A DNA stretch of 64,000 nt, taken from the NCBI GenBank assembly GCA_000611775.1, contig KK106981.1, positions 1,979,507 to 2,043,506 on the forward strand, in the 5' to 3' direction. The position numbers were made by a program, and so were the translations under genes. Below are positions 23,554 to 37,465 of the stretch, piece by piece (the stretch's first letter is position 1; each line of letters starts with the position of its first letter). The DNA is from Umbilicaria muhlenbergii. Lineage: Eukaryota > Ascomycota > Lecanoromycetes > Umbilicariales > Umbilicariaceae. A model generated the notes under the pieces. It was not told the DNA's origin. It saw only the letters and a program-made list of their open reading frames with translations, and ran no database searches.

Positions 23554-24775
23554 TCAATCTTTGTCTTGCAAAAATTCTACGACGGCTACCGAGATTAGTG
23601 CCGCGATGTACCTTCAAGTGTGACGAAGTTACCTTGTCTGAATGACTCTGGCTTTTCAGAGATCACCCAATGACCACTCTCTATGTCCCGCAGCTCGAAC
23701 CTTGGGAAGAATCTACCGATTAGGGGCAGTACATCATCAGCCACATAGTGGCTTTTTGTGCCACGGATGAAGAGCGTCGGGCCATCGTAGCGTGCTTCGT
23801 CGGGGTCTTTGAATGGAAAGTCTCCCATGTGATCAAGGGCTGCCGCGAGGATCTTGATGGGTATTCGAAATTGTAGATGTTTCGAATCCGGTCTCCGCAC
23901 GAGATTAGTAAGGAGGAATTGCCGTATCGGTAGACTCTAGGCAAAAGCCAGAACATCAGCTCCAAGGCCAGCAATGCCCGACCAAGGCTCGAATCAATTG
24001 GTATGGTTGTGATGCTAGTAGTACTTGCATACCTCTTCGTAGTCCTTCAATATCCCATCGGCCTCGACTTGTTTCGTGACGTGTGCGTCCTCTATTTTGC
24101 GCATGCCTTGTACGTACTTGACGAAATCACTCTTGAGGGTTGCATCAACTGGTGCATTGTCCACGGCTACCAACGCTCCGAGCAGGTGGGATGACTGCAA
24201 TGCAACTGTCATGGCTACCTTCGCTCCCCTTCCACGGATAAGCTTCTGACGGATACAATGCCTTCTGTGGAACACACACATGGAATGGCCAATCAACGTA
24301 GGCTTCTTCAGTCGCTGCTCTTCAACAAAAGCTTTGACGTCTTCCGCCATTGTAGAATAATCATGTTTTGCTTCATGGGGCGAGTCGCCGTGATTCCGAA
24401 GGTCCTACGTCTTCGTGAGCATATGAAAATCTCTCGCAGCCGCGGGTCAAGGGAGGCTGACAATGGCATATATTGGCCTCTGCAGGTCTCGTGCTAGGGC
24501 TCTAATGTACCATTGTCAGCATTGACAGGTACAACAACAGACTCAGAGTGTTCTTACTTACTGATGCTCCTATTATTCTGTTTGGAGCCAAACAAGCCGT
24601 GCATTATGATGATTGGAGCATGCTTTGGTGCTTGCTCAATCCTTGGGGGTTCGTATAGATTGTATGCCAGGCTCAGGTAACGGATACCCTTTGCTTTGTG
24701 GCCGGTATGACAATCCCAGACCGAGCACGTTTGCCAGAGTAGCAGCCTGACTGCTTGGGTTCTACAACTGTCCAT
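23554..24775 (-). CDS. Alpha/beta hydrolase, ABHD11/Imo32-like, probably mitochondrial
   Basis: Serine hydrolase of the family containing human ABHD11 and yeast Imo32, mitochondrial matrix enzymes of uncertain natural substrate. Six exons: 24775-24558, 24501-24462, 24404-24280, 24228-24033, 23936-23633 and 23585-23554 give 304 residues (introns 56, 57, 51, 96 and 47 bp). The oxyanion region is HGLFGS, followed by DLRNHGDSPHE, the nucleophile elbow GHSMG (Ser127) and the catalytic His in ESGHW (His282). The N-terminus is Arg/Leu-rich and could be a short mitochondrial presequence. The intron 2 donor is GTCAGC, weaker than the others. An in-frame stop lies 18 bases upstream of the chosen ATG. 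The start codon is about 65 bp from the AT-rich block, so the promoter must lie inside or at the edge of that block. Confidence 0.85.
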
Positions 24776-24840
24776 GGGATGTCCCACCTTCTAAATATCG
24801 GAACAAATACCCAGAGTTGATCACTAGCACCAAGATTCAT

Positions 24841-25947
24841 AAGCTAAAAATTAACTTATTAGTTATGCATGTGAGTTACTTCATGAAGCTTAAGTGATCA
24901 CAAAATTAACTTTGACTTAATAATTTAAACTTTGTGTAAGCTTTCTTTTTATTGTTAATCAACTTTAAAAACCCTTGTTTAATTATATATTATTAAATTA
25001 TAAAACCTTTTATTATAAGAGAATTATAATATAATAATACATTAAATTTAATATCTTATAAGTAATTTAATAATGCATTAATAATATTTTATCTCTTTTT
25101 TCCTCTCTGTTCTTTAGTTTTTAATTTTAACAATATTGAATTATATAATATAATAATATTTTATGTTATTATAAATTCAATTATATATTTTTTCATAATA
25201 AAAAATATTATGATTTTATGATTTTATAACTTTACTTTTAAAAAAGTAAAAACTTAAAAACAATTAAAAAACAATTTAAACCTTAAAGAATTAAATAATA
25301 ATATCTCTTATTAGAAAGAAAAGTATAGTTAAAATATATAATAATATAAAATATAAATATATAGAAGTTATATAAATTTAATTATATGAAATTAATAATT
25401 AAGAAGCAAAAGGGAAAAAATAATACAAAGTTTTATTATACATACTGTTAAATCACTTAAAAAGTGTTAACTCTGATATATTATTATATTATAATAATTA
25501 TCTTCCCTTTTATATATCAACCCTTCAGCGTTATTACTTTATATTATAATGTATAATATAATAATATATAATTATTACTCTCTTGTGAATGCTTCAACCT
25601 TAAATTAAGCTAATATTAATTGTTAATAAATAAGTTTACTGATATGAAACTTCTCAACCTCAATAACCTTTGTATACTTTTATTATAACATATTAATAAT
25701 AATATTTTATTATTAAAAATATTTTAAATAATATTCATAGCTTTTTCTTATTGAATTTTAAACACTTAAAATTATTTTTTAACATATTTAATTTATAAAA
25801 TAATAATACAATTTATAAGTTTTTTGTTTTATTTCTTTATTAAGTGTATGTAGTTTAAGACTATAATACTAATTAGTAATTTAACAATATATTTGTGAGA
25901 GAAAACTTTTTAATCAACTTATTTTATCAATTTTTATTGCGGCTGCT
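24841..25947. other. Extremely A/T-rich, TpA-rich DNA without genes
   Basis: Starting around 24,840 the sequence turns to long runs of A and T in which TpA is very common; in 25,021-25,080 I count 15 TpA, 15 ApT, 2 CpA, 1 TpG and no CpG. I see no frame, LTR or tandem array that I can identify. It differs clearly from the following 38 kb, which is A/T-rich but full of CpA and TpG. It may be a very old repeat eroded by repeat-induced mutation, or the upstream region of the hydrolase gene. Confidence 0.6.
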
Positions 25948-26297
25948 TGTAACAGGTGATGTCATAGTGACTGAAGTAATATTGTCATTCATCAAACTGT
26001 TTATATCAATAGTAATCATGAATAAAATTAGAAGATAAAACTAGTAGATTGCCTTTAATACATGAGTTGAGTATGAGCTCTTAACTATGAATCTACCTGT
26101 GATTATATAGACTTTAGGAGACTCATGTGATTGAGGTAATCATAATGATTGAATCCTTAATTACTTTGAACAGCTCAATCACTCTGATTGAGGTGATTAA
26201 AGTGTTTGAGTTCTCACTTATCTTAATCACTTTGATCAGTATCAGCTGTTTACTATGCATGTATACTTCTAAGTATTAATTTAATTAAGTCATAACA
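25948..26297 (-). repeat. 3' LTR of retroelement A1
   Basis: The stretch runs from TGTAACAGGTGATG to CATAACA (350 bp) and matches two LTRs of element A2 over most of its length. On the minus strand a purine-rich tract (about 26,298-26,312) precedes it, as expected for a 3' LTR of a minus-strand element. Confidence 0.75.
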
Positions 26298-27648
26298 TTA
26301 GCTCCCTCTTCAAGATTTTCATCTCAGAAACTCAAGCCTCTCATATTTTACTTCAGTGTTAAAAAGATTATATAATCCTTAATCTGTCACTTCTGTTTAA
26401 TTAATTATATTATCAATTTTAAGAGTCCTGTCATGTGACCTTGTTATCATTGCATCATTGATGATCATGAGTGCTTTGTATCTTCAGAGTCTGACTGTTG
26501 TAACTTTTGCATTCAGTCAGATATTTCTTGTGACCTTGTGATTTCTTCAGCTGAACTGAATCATGTTGAGGAGAAACTCCTTCATTTATAAAGGGAAAAA
26601 GCAGATGTGTCTGCTAAAAAATGAAAATTAAAAGTGAAGAAAAAGAGACTTCACAAACAGATCACTTTTCTTGAGAAGTAATAAATGAATTTAATTCATA
26701 CTGAGCTTCAAAACATCAAAGGATTGAAGCAGGAGAAGTTCACTCAAGAATAAATTAATAACTCTCTTTTTAACCTCTTTGAACCTTTCATCATTTTTGA
26801 TGACTGAATGATGACAGGTTCCTCTGATGAAATTGATGTAACTTCATTAAATAATGAGTAAAGTTTTCTTCTGATTCTCATGTGTTTCCTGCTGTGTTGT
26901 ATCCTTTTCATTTAATTAAGTAATGAGGTTCATCATTAACTTCTTGCTGATCTAGAATCTCTTCTACTTTGAACTCAGCATCTTGACTTTCAGGGTTAAT
27001 CTCAGGTGAATTATCTTATAACAGTGTTTTCAGATTCACTGATTCAAGCAAAGATATATGAAATACTGAGTGTATTCACATAGATGATGAAAGTTTAAGT
27101 TTATAGTTGACACTTCCTTTCTTCTTTGCAATCAAGAAAGGTCTCAACTTCTTGTAATTCAACTTATTACTTGATTGCATTGTCTTGATGTTGTGATGTA
27201 AAAGGTATACTTTACTCTTCTCTTTAAGAGTAGATCTTTTATCTCTCTTTTTATTATGATATACTGTTGATTTTTCAGACATGAACTTTATGTTCTTCTG
27301 AAGTTCTTCATGTAAATTTTTTAATTTATTAACATGTATGTTAATCTTCTGCACTATTGTTGCTAACCTTCTTGATTCATTCATGACTAAGTTGAAACTG
27401 TAGTTGATGTAGAACAATGATATCTCTGTGACATTTGTTGTAATTATGTTGTATGTGAGTTATGTTATTAATAATAGCTTTACTCAATTGTTCTGTTGAT
27501 AATTAACATAACATCTCAAGTATTGTTTTATTATTTAATTTAAGCATTCAGTTTGTTCATCTGTTTGCAGATGATATGCTGTGAATAGTTTATAATGAAT
27601 CTTTAACTGATTCACTAATGACTTTCAGAACTTTAATGTGAAGAGCTT

Positions 27649-28054
27649 TGTAACAGGTGATGTCATAATGACTGAAGTGATATTATTATTCAACAAACTA
27701 TAAGTATGGTTCAATGAACTAGGCAAGGTTCAATGAACTATCATGATCATATAATGATCTTAGGGTTAAGATCAAGTGAGGGAACTAATAGTCATAAACT
27801 TAAGAGATTGCATTTAATACATGAGTTGAACATGAACTCCTAACTATGAATCTACCTGTGATTATATAAACTATAGAAGACTCATGTGCTCAGTGTGCTC
27901 ATCATGCTCATTATGATGAGCAAGATGAGCAACATGATGTAACATTTCATGCTCATCATGCTTGACAAGGTGAGCAAGGTGAGCAAGGTGAGCAGTATCA
28001 TGTGTACATGCACACTGCATACTTCATTAATACTATAGTGCAGGAGCCTTAACA
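27649..28054 (-). repeat. 3' LTR of element A2
   Basis: 406-bp LTR ending in CCTTAACA. It is about 45 bp longer than its partner because a GCTCATCATG-type palindromic stretch near 27,890-28,000 has expanded. The purine-rich tract GAGGGGAAAGC (minus strand) adjoins it at 28,057-28,067. Confidence 0.85.
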
Positions 28055-29321
28055 CTAGCTTTCCCCTCAAGATTTTCATCCTTGAAAACTTAAACATCTT
28101 CATGCCTTCTTCCTGAGTGCAAAAGAAACTGAACTTCTTTCAATGATGTCATAATCTTCTTCACAGACTCAACCTCACTCCTTCTGTCATGTGATCATGT
28201 AGGTGATGTGTTAATGATGTGAAAGATTATCACATGAGTGATGATTCTGAAAAATGTGTCATTTATGTTCAGATTAAAAAGTCCTGTGATCTTTCTTTTA
28301 GTAGTGCTGACTGGGAAAAGGTGAAAGTTGAATTGACTTCTCTGAAGAAAAAGACTTCTGCTGCTGAGGAAATAATTGCTGAGGTGTCAGTTACAGTTGT
28401 TAAGGTATTAACTAAGTTAACCTGCCTGTGCAAACAGAAAAGACTGTTGCAACATTATTGAAAAAACTTCATCTCTCATGAGTTTGTGAACATTGAAGAG
28501 TTGAAGGTGAAGGAGAGTAAGCAAGTGAAGACTTCAACTTCAATCACTACTTTTAAACTTTTCAACTTCTTGATGTTGAATGACCTCTGAGGTTCAGGTT
28601 CTGTTGTTAAAACTGATGTAATTTCACTGCACAATGAGTAAGATTTTCTTCTGATTCTCATGTGTTTCCTGCTGTGTCATACCTTTTTCATTTGATCAGA
28701 TAATGAAGTTCATCATTTATCTTTTGTTGATTTAGAATCTTCTTTACTTCAAACTCAGCATCTTGACTCTCAGGGTTGATCTCTGATGAATTCATTTATA
28801 ACAGTGTTTTCAAGTCTGCTGATTCAAGTAGAGATATGTGAAATACTGAGTGTATTCACATGACTGATGAAAGTTTAAGTTCATAGTTGACACTTTCTTT
28901 TTTCTTTAAAATGTGAAACAGTCTTAATTTCTTGTGATTTAACTTGTTGCTTGATCACTTCATCTTGATGTTATGATGCAGAAGGTATACTTTATCCTTC
29001 TCTTCAAGAGTAAATCTTTTATCTCTTTTTTTATTATGATATACTGTTGACTTTTCTGAGGTAAATTTTATGTTTCATTGAAGTTCCTGATGAAGGTTCT
29101 TTAAGTGATTCACTTATACTTTCACTTTCTGTGTTATGACTTTCAGCCTTCTTACTTCATTCATAAGTGAGTTGAATTTATAATTAATGTAAAATGATGA
29201 TATCTTCATGAATTCTGTTGTTGCTGTGTTATAAGTTAACTGAGCTATCAGTAAGAGTTCTACTCAATTGATTTGTTGATAATTAACATAGCAGCGCAAG
29301 TACTGTTTCAATGTTTGATTT

Positions 29322-29611
29322 TGTCAGAGCCATCATATATATAGTATGACAGTATGACACTATGATACAACATTATAGTATGACACTATGGTACAACATT
29401 ATAACTTAAATATAATGACTCAGCGCTTAGCACCTTGACATCAAGTGAAAACTCTTCACAAGAAGATGCAGAAACCTGCTTTCTGAGTGATCAGTTTTGC
29501 CACTGAATAAAAGATGTATAATCATTGCATTGACCTCATCATGACTATATTGCTTATGACACTCTGTTTAAACATCACTACAACACTCTGTTATACACTT
29601 TGCCTCTTACA
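29322..29611 (+). repeat. 5' LTR of element D
   Basis: 290 bp, from TGTCAGAGCCATC to CTCTTACA, containing short TATGACA/TACAACA iterations near its start. It matches 37,466-37,755 over its full length. Confidence 0.88.
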
Positions 29612-32600
29612 TACTGATCACTCAGTACCTTCAGGTGAATGGTCACATCAGAAGCAAATAAGACATGATGACATCAACACTTCAATCTCATCAGGTCAGT
29701 GAAGCAGTCAATTAAGTTAAATCAAGGCCTTCAATTAACAAGTTTATATTATCAGCTGTCAACATCTCTGCTTCTGACATTGTCAATGACAATGATGAAC
29801 ATATCAATGCTGATAACTCTGATGACTTCATTGATGACCTTGAAGCAGTCACTGCCCACAATCAAGAAGTCATCAAGCATCAGTGATTACAATTATGACA
29901 TGTATGACAAGAAATTGAGTTTGAGAATAATAAAAGAGAGCTTCAGAAGCTCAATCAACATCTGCAAGAAAATTCTTCAACTACAATAAATTCAAAGAAC
30001 AACACAGGTTCATCACATGAATTATGATGTTAAGTTATGACAGACATCACACCTCCTCCTTTTCAACACCTTATAAAGTCATGAGAGCCTCATCTCTATG
30101 CAGGAGGCATTAAAATCATAAGATGAAAACTTCAAGAATATCTGAATGAAATTAATCAGAACTGAGAGCTGATGTCAGAGCAATTTCTTATCAAATGAGA
30201 TTTCATCATCTGAGCAGGCACCTACCTTGAGAAAACAGTCATGAGTGACTGATGAAAGCAGAAAGAGCAGCATGATCACACTTGAATCATTTACAACAAC
30301 TTTTTAAAAATTTTAGAGAAGAACCTATCCTCTGATGAAGACACAAATGAATGAAATATCATCATTTTTAATGCAGTTGAACTCTGCAGTCATGATATAA
30401 TCATCTTCTGATATGATAAATTATCAGAAGTCTACTGCTTCCTCTCAGCTTCACACAAGGAAATCAGTGAGATGCTCATTTGAAATCACTGATGATCAAG
30501 GCTTTCTCATCATATCTTGATTGAACTATGATGTTGAGATCTGACGCAGGTTGCAAGACAGTCAGTGCAAGAAATTTCAGCACATCTTGACATCATCATC
30601 AATCATGAATCATTTTGAAGCCGCTCAGACATCAAAAAGGATCATCAAAGCAAAATTGATAATAACAACAAAAGTATGACACAGATGTCATATTATGATA
30701 GAAAAGAATCCCTCACTGAACAATAAACAATCTGCACTCAATTCACTCAATTCAGCTGTGAAAGAGAAAACAACTCATGAGGTTTTTATCATGAAAGTGA
30801 CTGCAATCAGAGTCAGAATCTCAATCATATATTAATCACTGAGAGAGCAACTACAATGATGACATGAACATTCACAATCCTCTCATGCTGACAAGAAGAC
30901 TTCATCTCAAGAAATGAAGTGAATACATGAAGATCAGTAGATCTCTGCATTAAATGTAAAGTCATCAGTCACTGAACAAATGATTGTATGATTGAATGAT
31001 CTACAGCTGTCTTCATCACAGTTAATGTGAATAAATGACTCACAGATCATCTTCAGTTTGCTTCATTATTAATTATTGATGATATCTCACGTCTGATATC
31101 AAGGCAACTAGAGGTGAAACTGCACATAACAACAATGAGTGATATGATGAGCAAATCTTCACAATATTCATATATTATTGACAACAGCAGTCAGGGTAAT
31201 ATAATCACATGAAATGTTGTCAATAAGCTGTCCCTACTGACTGAATCCTATGAGGCTCAAGGTAATGCATGAGGTAATGTGATTAAACTATCAGAGTCTG
31301 TTGTACTGATGATTACAGCATATGACAATGAAAATAAAACTTATCACTATAAAAATAATTTTTTTATCACACAAGACAACACATCAGCTCCTTTTGTCCT
31401 CAAGTTATCATTTCTAGTTCATGCAAACTCAAATCACTACTACAATACAGGTAAATTTCTATGAAGAAAGTTAAAACATATTATCACACATCATATATTC
31501 ATCACTGATGAAAAGAAGGTGTTGAAGAATGTCTTATGTATGAACAACCTCATCATTACTGACTGCTTTATAGGGCCGGTGGACCTAGTGACTGATATGA
31601 AAAAATATACCCTACAGATGAACTCATTGTGATATGATAAAGAGTACAACAATGTCTATGACAGTTTACCTCCTGAATATCATGACTTCACAGACATATT
31701 TCAGGCAGCTGAGAAGCAGTCTTTACTTGAGAGAGGTTCACATGATCATGTCATTGACTTGAAATCAGAGCAGCAACCTTCATTCAGAAAGTTATACTTG
31801 ATGTCTTCAGCTGAGCTTAATATACTGAAGGTATATTTAGATGATGTTATGAAGGTAAACATAATCTGTAAATTAATATCACCTGCAGCTTCACCTGTTA
31901 TGTTTGTACCAAAATCAGACGGCAGCCTATGACTAGTCATTGATTATAAGCACTTGAATGATATTATCATTAAAAATCACTACCCACTACTACTTATATC
32001 AGATATGTTGAATCATCTTCAAGGAGCTAAGAAGTTCACTAAGCTGAACTGCAAGAATGCATATAATCAAATATGAATCAAGGGTGAAGATGAGTGAAAA
32101 ACAGCATTCTGAACATGATTCAAAATATTAAAATATCTTGTAATGATTTTCAGTCTCATGAATGCTCCTGCTACATTTCAGGCATTCATTGATAAGGCTT
32201 TTAATGAGTTTCTTGATATAATCTGCATGATTTATCTAGATGATATCCTGATCTTCAGCAAAGATGAATTCAAACATGAGGAGCATGTATGACAAGTATT
32301 AATTATATTACAACATCATGATCTTCATCTTAAGATCAGCAAATGCTTCTTTAATGCAATGAAAGTGAACTTTCTGAGGTTTAAGATCAATACTGAAGGC
32401 ATACATATGAGTTCAGAAAAGATTCACACTGTTGAAGAATAACTACCTTCAGAGAACATTCATGAATTGCAGGTCTTCCTAGGCTTCATTAACTTCTTTC
32501 AAAGATTTATAAGAGATTATTCATGAATTGCAGCATCACTGTTAAATCTCCTGAAAACAGGAAAGAATAAAAAGAAGACTGAGGATACATCATCCTCTTC

Positions 32601-33420
32601 TCTTTAATCTCAACAGACTGTTATTAAAAGAAAGCAGAACAGCCTGACCTCATTGTAAAAATTTAATACAGAGTATTCAGCATGTAACCTGCAAGTCAGA
32701 GGAGAGTTACAACAAGAAAACATCATACCTGCTTTTTTTTCACTCTCAAGAGTCACATTGAAAGCATTTAATGCTCTGAAGGAGACCTTCATGAGTGCTT
32801 CATTACTACATTATTTCAATGAAAACAAACTCATGAGGGTTGAAATGAACGCCTCTGAATTCACAATTGATGAAATCTTGATGCAATGCTTCAAGGTTGA
32901 TGATCAATTGCACTGATTATTAATTACTTACTACAGTAAGAAGCTGCTAAATACTGAGACTTGATATGATACAGGTGAGCAAGAGCTCCTTGTCATTATG
33001 AAAGTCATGCATCATTAATGACACTACTGTCAAGGCGCTAAGCACCTGATCATCATATTGACTGATCATGTAAACCTTGTTTGATTTATGACTACCTCAA
33101 ACCTCACATGAAGGCAGCTCAAGTGAGTTGAAAAGTTCATTGAGTATGACTTTAAGGTCACATATTAAGAGGACAAGAAGAACTCTGTTGATGATTTATC
33201 AAGATGATCTGATTATGAACTGCTGAAAGCTGTCAGTACCTCAATTAAACTGTCATTAAAATAGTATGACAGTCCTTCTGTTTAGAAAGCAAGGACTATA
33301 AGTCAATGCAGAAGAAATTATACACACTTGCTGCAATGATGCTGTAGTCAAGACGCTCAGTATGACAGAAGTTATGACAAAAGAATGTTGTACCTGTCAC
33401 AATGAATAATATCAGTATGA

Positions 33421-33775
33421 TGAATACTGAAGTTGACAGCATGACTGAAACATCAGCAGTTCATGACCTACATGCTTAAGAAGCAAGTCATGATGAATAT
33501 ATTAATACAATGAATACTGAAGTTGATGACATGACTGAAACATCAGCAGTTCATGATCTACATGCTTAAAAAGCAAGCTGTGATGAATATGTCAGTATGA
33601 TGTATGCTGAAGTTGATGACATGACTGAAATATCAGCAGTTCATGGCCTACATGCTCAAGAAGCAAGCCGTGATGAACATATTAATACAATGAATACTGA
33701 AGTTGATGATATGACTGAAACATCAGCAGTCTGTGACTTATATGCTCAAGAAGCAAGCTGTGACTGAATGAGAAA
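33421..33775 (+). repeat. 90-bp tandem repeat inside element D pol
   Basis: Four units begin at 33,421, 33,511, 33,601 and 33,691, each with a GAAGTTGA...ATGACTGAAA core. The period is exactly 30 codons, so the array lies in register with the pol frame, between RNase H and integrase. Units differ from each other mainly by transitions. Confidence 0.85.
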
Positions 33776-35507
33776 ACTTAAGTATACAGAACTTGAGCAG
33801 CACTCAATCAAGAATAGCACAGCAAGCACTGTAATTATGAATAATGACACAAGTCATGTTTTTATTAATCTTTAAATTGAGGACAACACTCCTTCTGCTG
33901 ACACTGTTGAAGCGCTTCAGCTCATGTCTACTCACTCACCTCTAGATGAGGAGATAACAGCTTATACAAAAATGTCTATCAAACAACTTAAACATACAAT
34001 TCATATCAAACAGTCAAAAGACAGTTTGATATGATGAATATGACAGAGATTAACTACCCCTCTCAAGGATAAAAACAACTTGACTGAGTCAGAAATAACA
34101 AATATGATGATAATACTCCCTGACATAATGAAATGTTGAGAGGAAATTGAGGATGTCATATATTACAATGATAAGATCTACATTCTACAGAACTCTGCCC
34201 TTCACAATGCAGTGATCAGTTGATTTCATGATGATGTCTTTGCAGATTATTTCAGGAAGTCAAGAATTACAGAATTGATGTGATGATCTTATAATTAATC
34301 TGATGCTGTCAGAGATGTATGATGTTACTGTCATGACTGTGTTGAATACCAAAAGGTGAAGTCAGCTCATCACAAATCATATGAGTTATTAAACTCATTG
34401 CCAGTCTCAACTGAGTCATGACATACAGTGACAATGAACTTCATTACAGATTTACCACTGAGCAGCATGTATGAAAGTATGATATGAGATTCAATCCTTG
34501 TCATAGTCAATGAGTTGATCAAAATGACTCATTATATTTCAGTACAGAAGACAATGTCAGTTGCTGACTTCATTGAAGTGTTTATTCAGGACATAATCAA
34601 GCATCATGACATGTTAAAAGTTTTAATCACAGACAGAGACAAGCTGTTTACATCAGAGCAGTGAATCAGCTTCTGCTTTCACATGCAGTGTCATCATAAC
34701 ATGTCAACAGCTTTTCACCTGTAAACTGATGATTAAATGAAGAGGCAGAATCAGTCCCTGAAGGTGTATTTATGCATATTCATTAATAAGCAGCAAAAGA
34801 ACTGAGTGAAGCTTTTACTCTGCATGAAGTTCTCATACAACAACTTCATACATGCTGCTATGAGAAAGAGCCTCTTTCAGCTTAACTTAAGATGAGACCC
34901 TCAGATGAGCTTAAGTAAGCTGTTTATATAACACTCACATGAACAAATAAGACTCTATGCAGATGCACAGCAGCTTTAAGATTAAATTGCAACAGCTTAA
35001 GAGCAGCTACAACAGGTTAATGAGATGTATATAAACTATTATAATCAGCACTGAATGAAGATAACATTCAAAGAAGGTGATTTAATACTGATTAATAAAA
35101 AGAATGTGTCAGTGAACAAGCAGATAAAGAAACTGCATTGAAAAAAACTCAACTCATTCATGATATGATGTGTGATAAGTTAATCATCATATGAACTTGA
35201 CCTCTCAGAGGATTGAAACATCTATAACATATTCAACATCACTTTATTGAAGTCATTTTAAAACACATGTCATGTGTCTCCTGTATTGACAGGAAAAGAC
35301 CTACTACTCAACTGAGATGATGAGTGAGAAGTTGAGGTAATTGTGAATAATCATGTTCATGACAACAGGCTTCAATACCTCATTAAATGAAAGCTGACAG
35401 ATCAGGTGTGAGATGACACATGAAAATCAACACACTTCATTCACAATGTAAAGACAAAAATGTGAAAATTTCATGCTGACAACCCTGACAAACAGAAATT
35501 CAGGCAA

Positions 35508-35669
35508 GCCTTAAGATGTGATCCTTTGAGGTTGATTGAGAAGCTGTCACAAAAGTCATGAGCCTTAAGATGTGACTCTTCAAGATTGATTAAGAAGCTG
35601 TCACAAAAGTCATGAGTCTTAAAATGTGACTCTTCAAGGTTGATTGAGAAGCTGTTGCAAAAGTCATGA
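35508..35669 (+). repeat. 54-bp tandem repeat at the end of element D pol
   Basis: Three units begin at 35,508, 35,562 and 35,616 (period 54 bp, 18 codons), with a partial fourth at 35,670. They lie just after the chromodomain-like stretch, probably at the C-terminal tail of the polyprotein. Confidence 0.8.
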
Positions 35670-37465
35670 GTCTTAAGAATTGAAAACTTTGTCAGCTTTG
35701 TTAACTTAATCTTTTATGATGAAGCCTGTGCTTTATGACAAGTATGACAAGGGCTATGACACTACAACATTATGATGAGATCTTTAATAGAATTACTGCA
35801 CAGACTACATTATCACAGATGTGTTACATTGCAGAGAACATTTAAGCACAGAAGCATTTCATTTCAGATCTGAAGATCAAAATGAACTTGAGATCAACAT
35901 CTTGCACTTAACCTCTCATCAGCACTGCATTAAGTCACTCTCATTTATCTACTTGTCTTTCATCATCTTAAACTCTTCTTTATTACTGTCTGATAAAGCC
36001 TCTGACCTTATCTCCTTAATGCATCAGTGCTCACAGAGTTCAATGTACTCTTGATGATGATGAGATTGATGAGCATTAAGGATGCAGAGAGTGTGAGCAG
36101 TGCTCTTCAGCAAGACAGCAAGATTTTGAATGAACTCCTCAGAACTACTGAATTAACACACTTTAACCTCAAGAAAGTCAAGAAACTCATGTTGAGAAAT
36201 GACTGCAGAGAATGTGAAGAGTGTCAGTAATGATTAATAAGAAGTGACAGCATGAGAAATTAATCAGCTGTCAGATGTTATACAACAATTAGCATATTAA
36301 TAGTACAACAGTGCAACAGCACAGCAGCATGACAAAATGTTGTATATATGATAATATGACAAAATGTCATAAGTATGACAAGTACATCATATTCATATTA
36401 AATGAAACAAAATGAAAAAGGATTAAAAAAGGCAGATTTACAGTGTGCTGTCATTCCTCTTATCATCATAAGCATGTGCATGCAGAACAACAACATCAGA
36501 GCTTTCAGAGGCTGAAGCAGTGATGATCAGAGACTTCATCATGCATTGATCATAAGAGTTGCAGAGTGATGTGTAATGAGTGCAGGCTGAATTGACCTGT
36601 GACATGAAGTACTGATCAACTTCAACTTTTCTGCAAGAGTCACAGTGAGCAGTATCTGATAATGTGTGACTGAGGTTCTCTCAAATCACACACTCATGAT
36701 GATGACCCTGCTGCACACGCGCTGACAGTGAGGTATCATCATAACATCACATACAGCAGAAACTGCTGCTGAAGATGTCACTTAAAAGTAAACATTTGAT
36801 CCTCTTCAAGTGTTGAACAGTCAGTTTTATCACTCTGTTTCCTCATCTCTTTCTGAAGGTGTCAATCATCACAATTTCACTCATTAACTCTGACTCAGAG
36901 CCCTCCTCATCACACTGAGCTCAGAGATCAACAGGCTTCTCTGATGAAGATGAGTCTTCACTGTTGTCTGTGATCATGAGTTCAAGAGTTCAATTATTGA
37001 TTGCTTATATATCATGTTAACATTCATATGATGTATGACAGAAAGTACAACATCACAAGAATGTTAAGCTGTGAGCTGCAAGCTTCATGATGCTCTCTTT
37101 ATGATGTGAACACCTCTGCAATGAGGATGACATCATGAAGTCATTAAGTCACTCAATGAGTTGTGAAAAAGTCATGAGAAGTACAACAACATGTCATAAG
37201 AGAGATGATGAAGAAGAAACACAAGGGAAGAGTGTTTTAAATTTACAATAAACATTTTGATTTCAATGTTTATGTTAAGAGGAACTTACTGCCAGGTGTG
37301 ATATCATCATAATTAAGTGAAACATGTGATCAGCCTTACTTTAATGCAGTTTCACACCCTCATCTTATATGATTAATCACTTATCAGGTCATCATGATGA
37401 TGTCTATAATGATGAATTCAGAGTCAATTGACATCAGGGATGATGTCATGAGAAGAAGAATGCTG

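Noticed and set aside
28219-28461. An 80-codon coiled-coil-like frame that might be a host gene in the nest
   Set aside because: It lies in the A2 region next to the 3' LTR and has the composition of the surrounding element; no splice signals or conserved motif extend it.
33421-33775. CRISPR-like array
   Set aside because: The repeats are head-to-tail 90-bp units without unique spacers, inside a eukaryotic retroelement.
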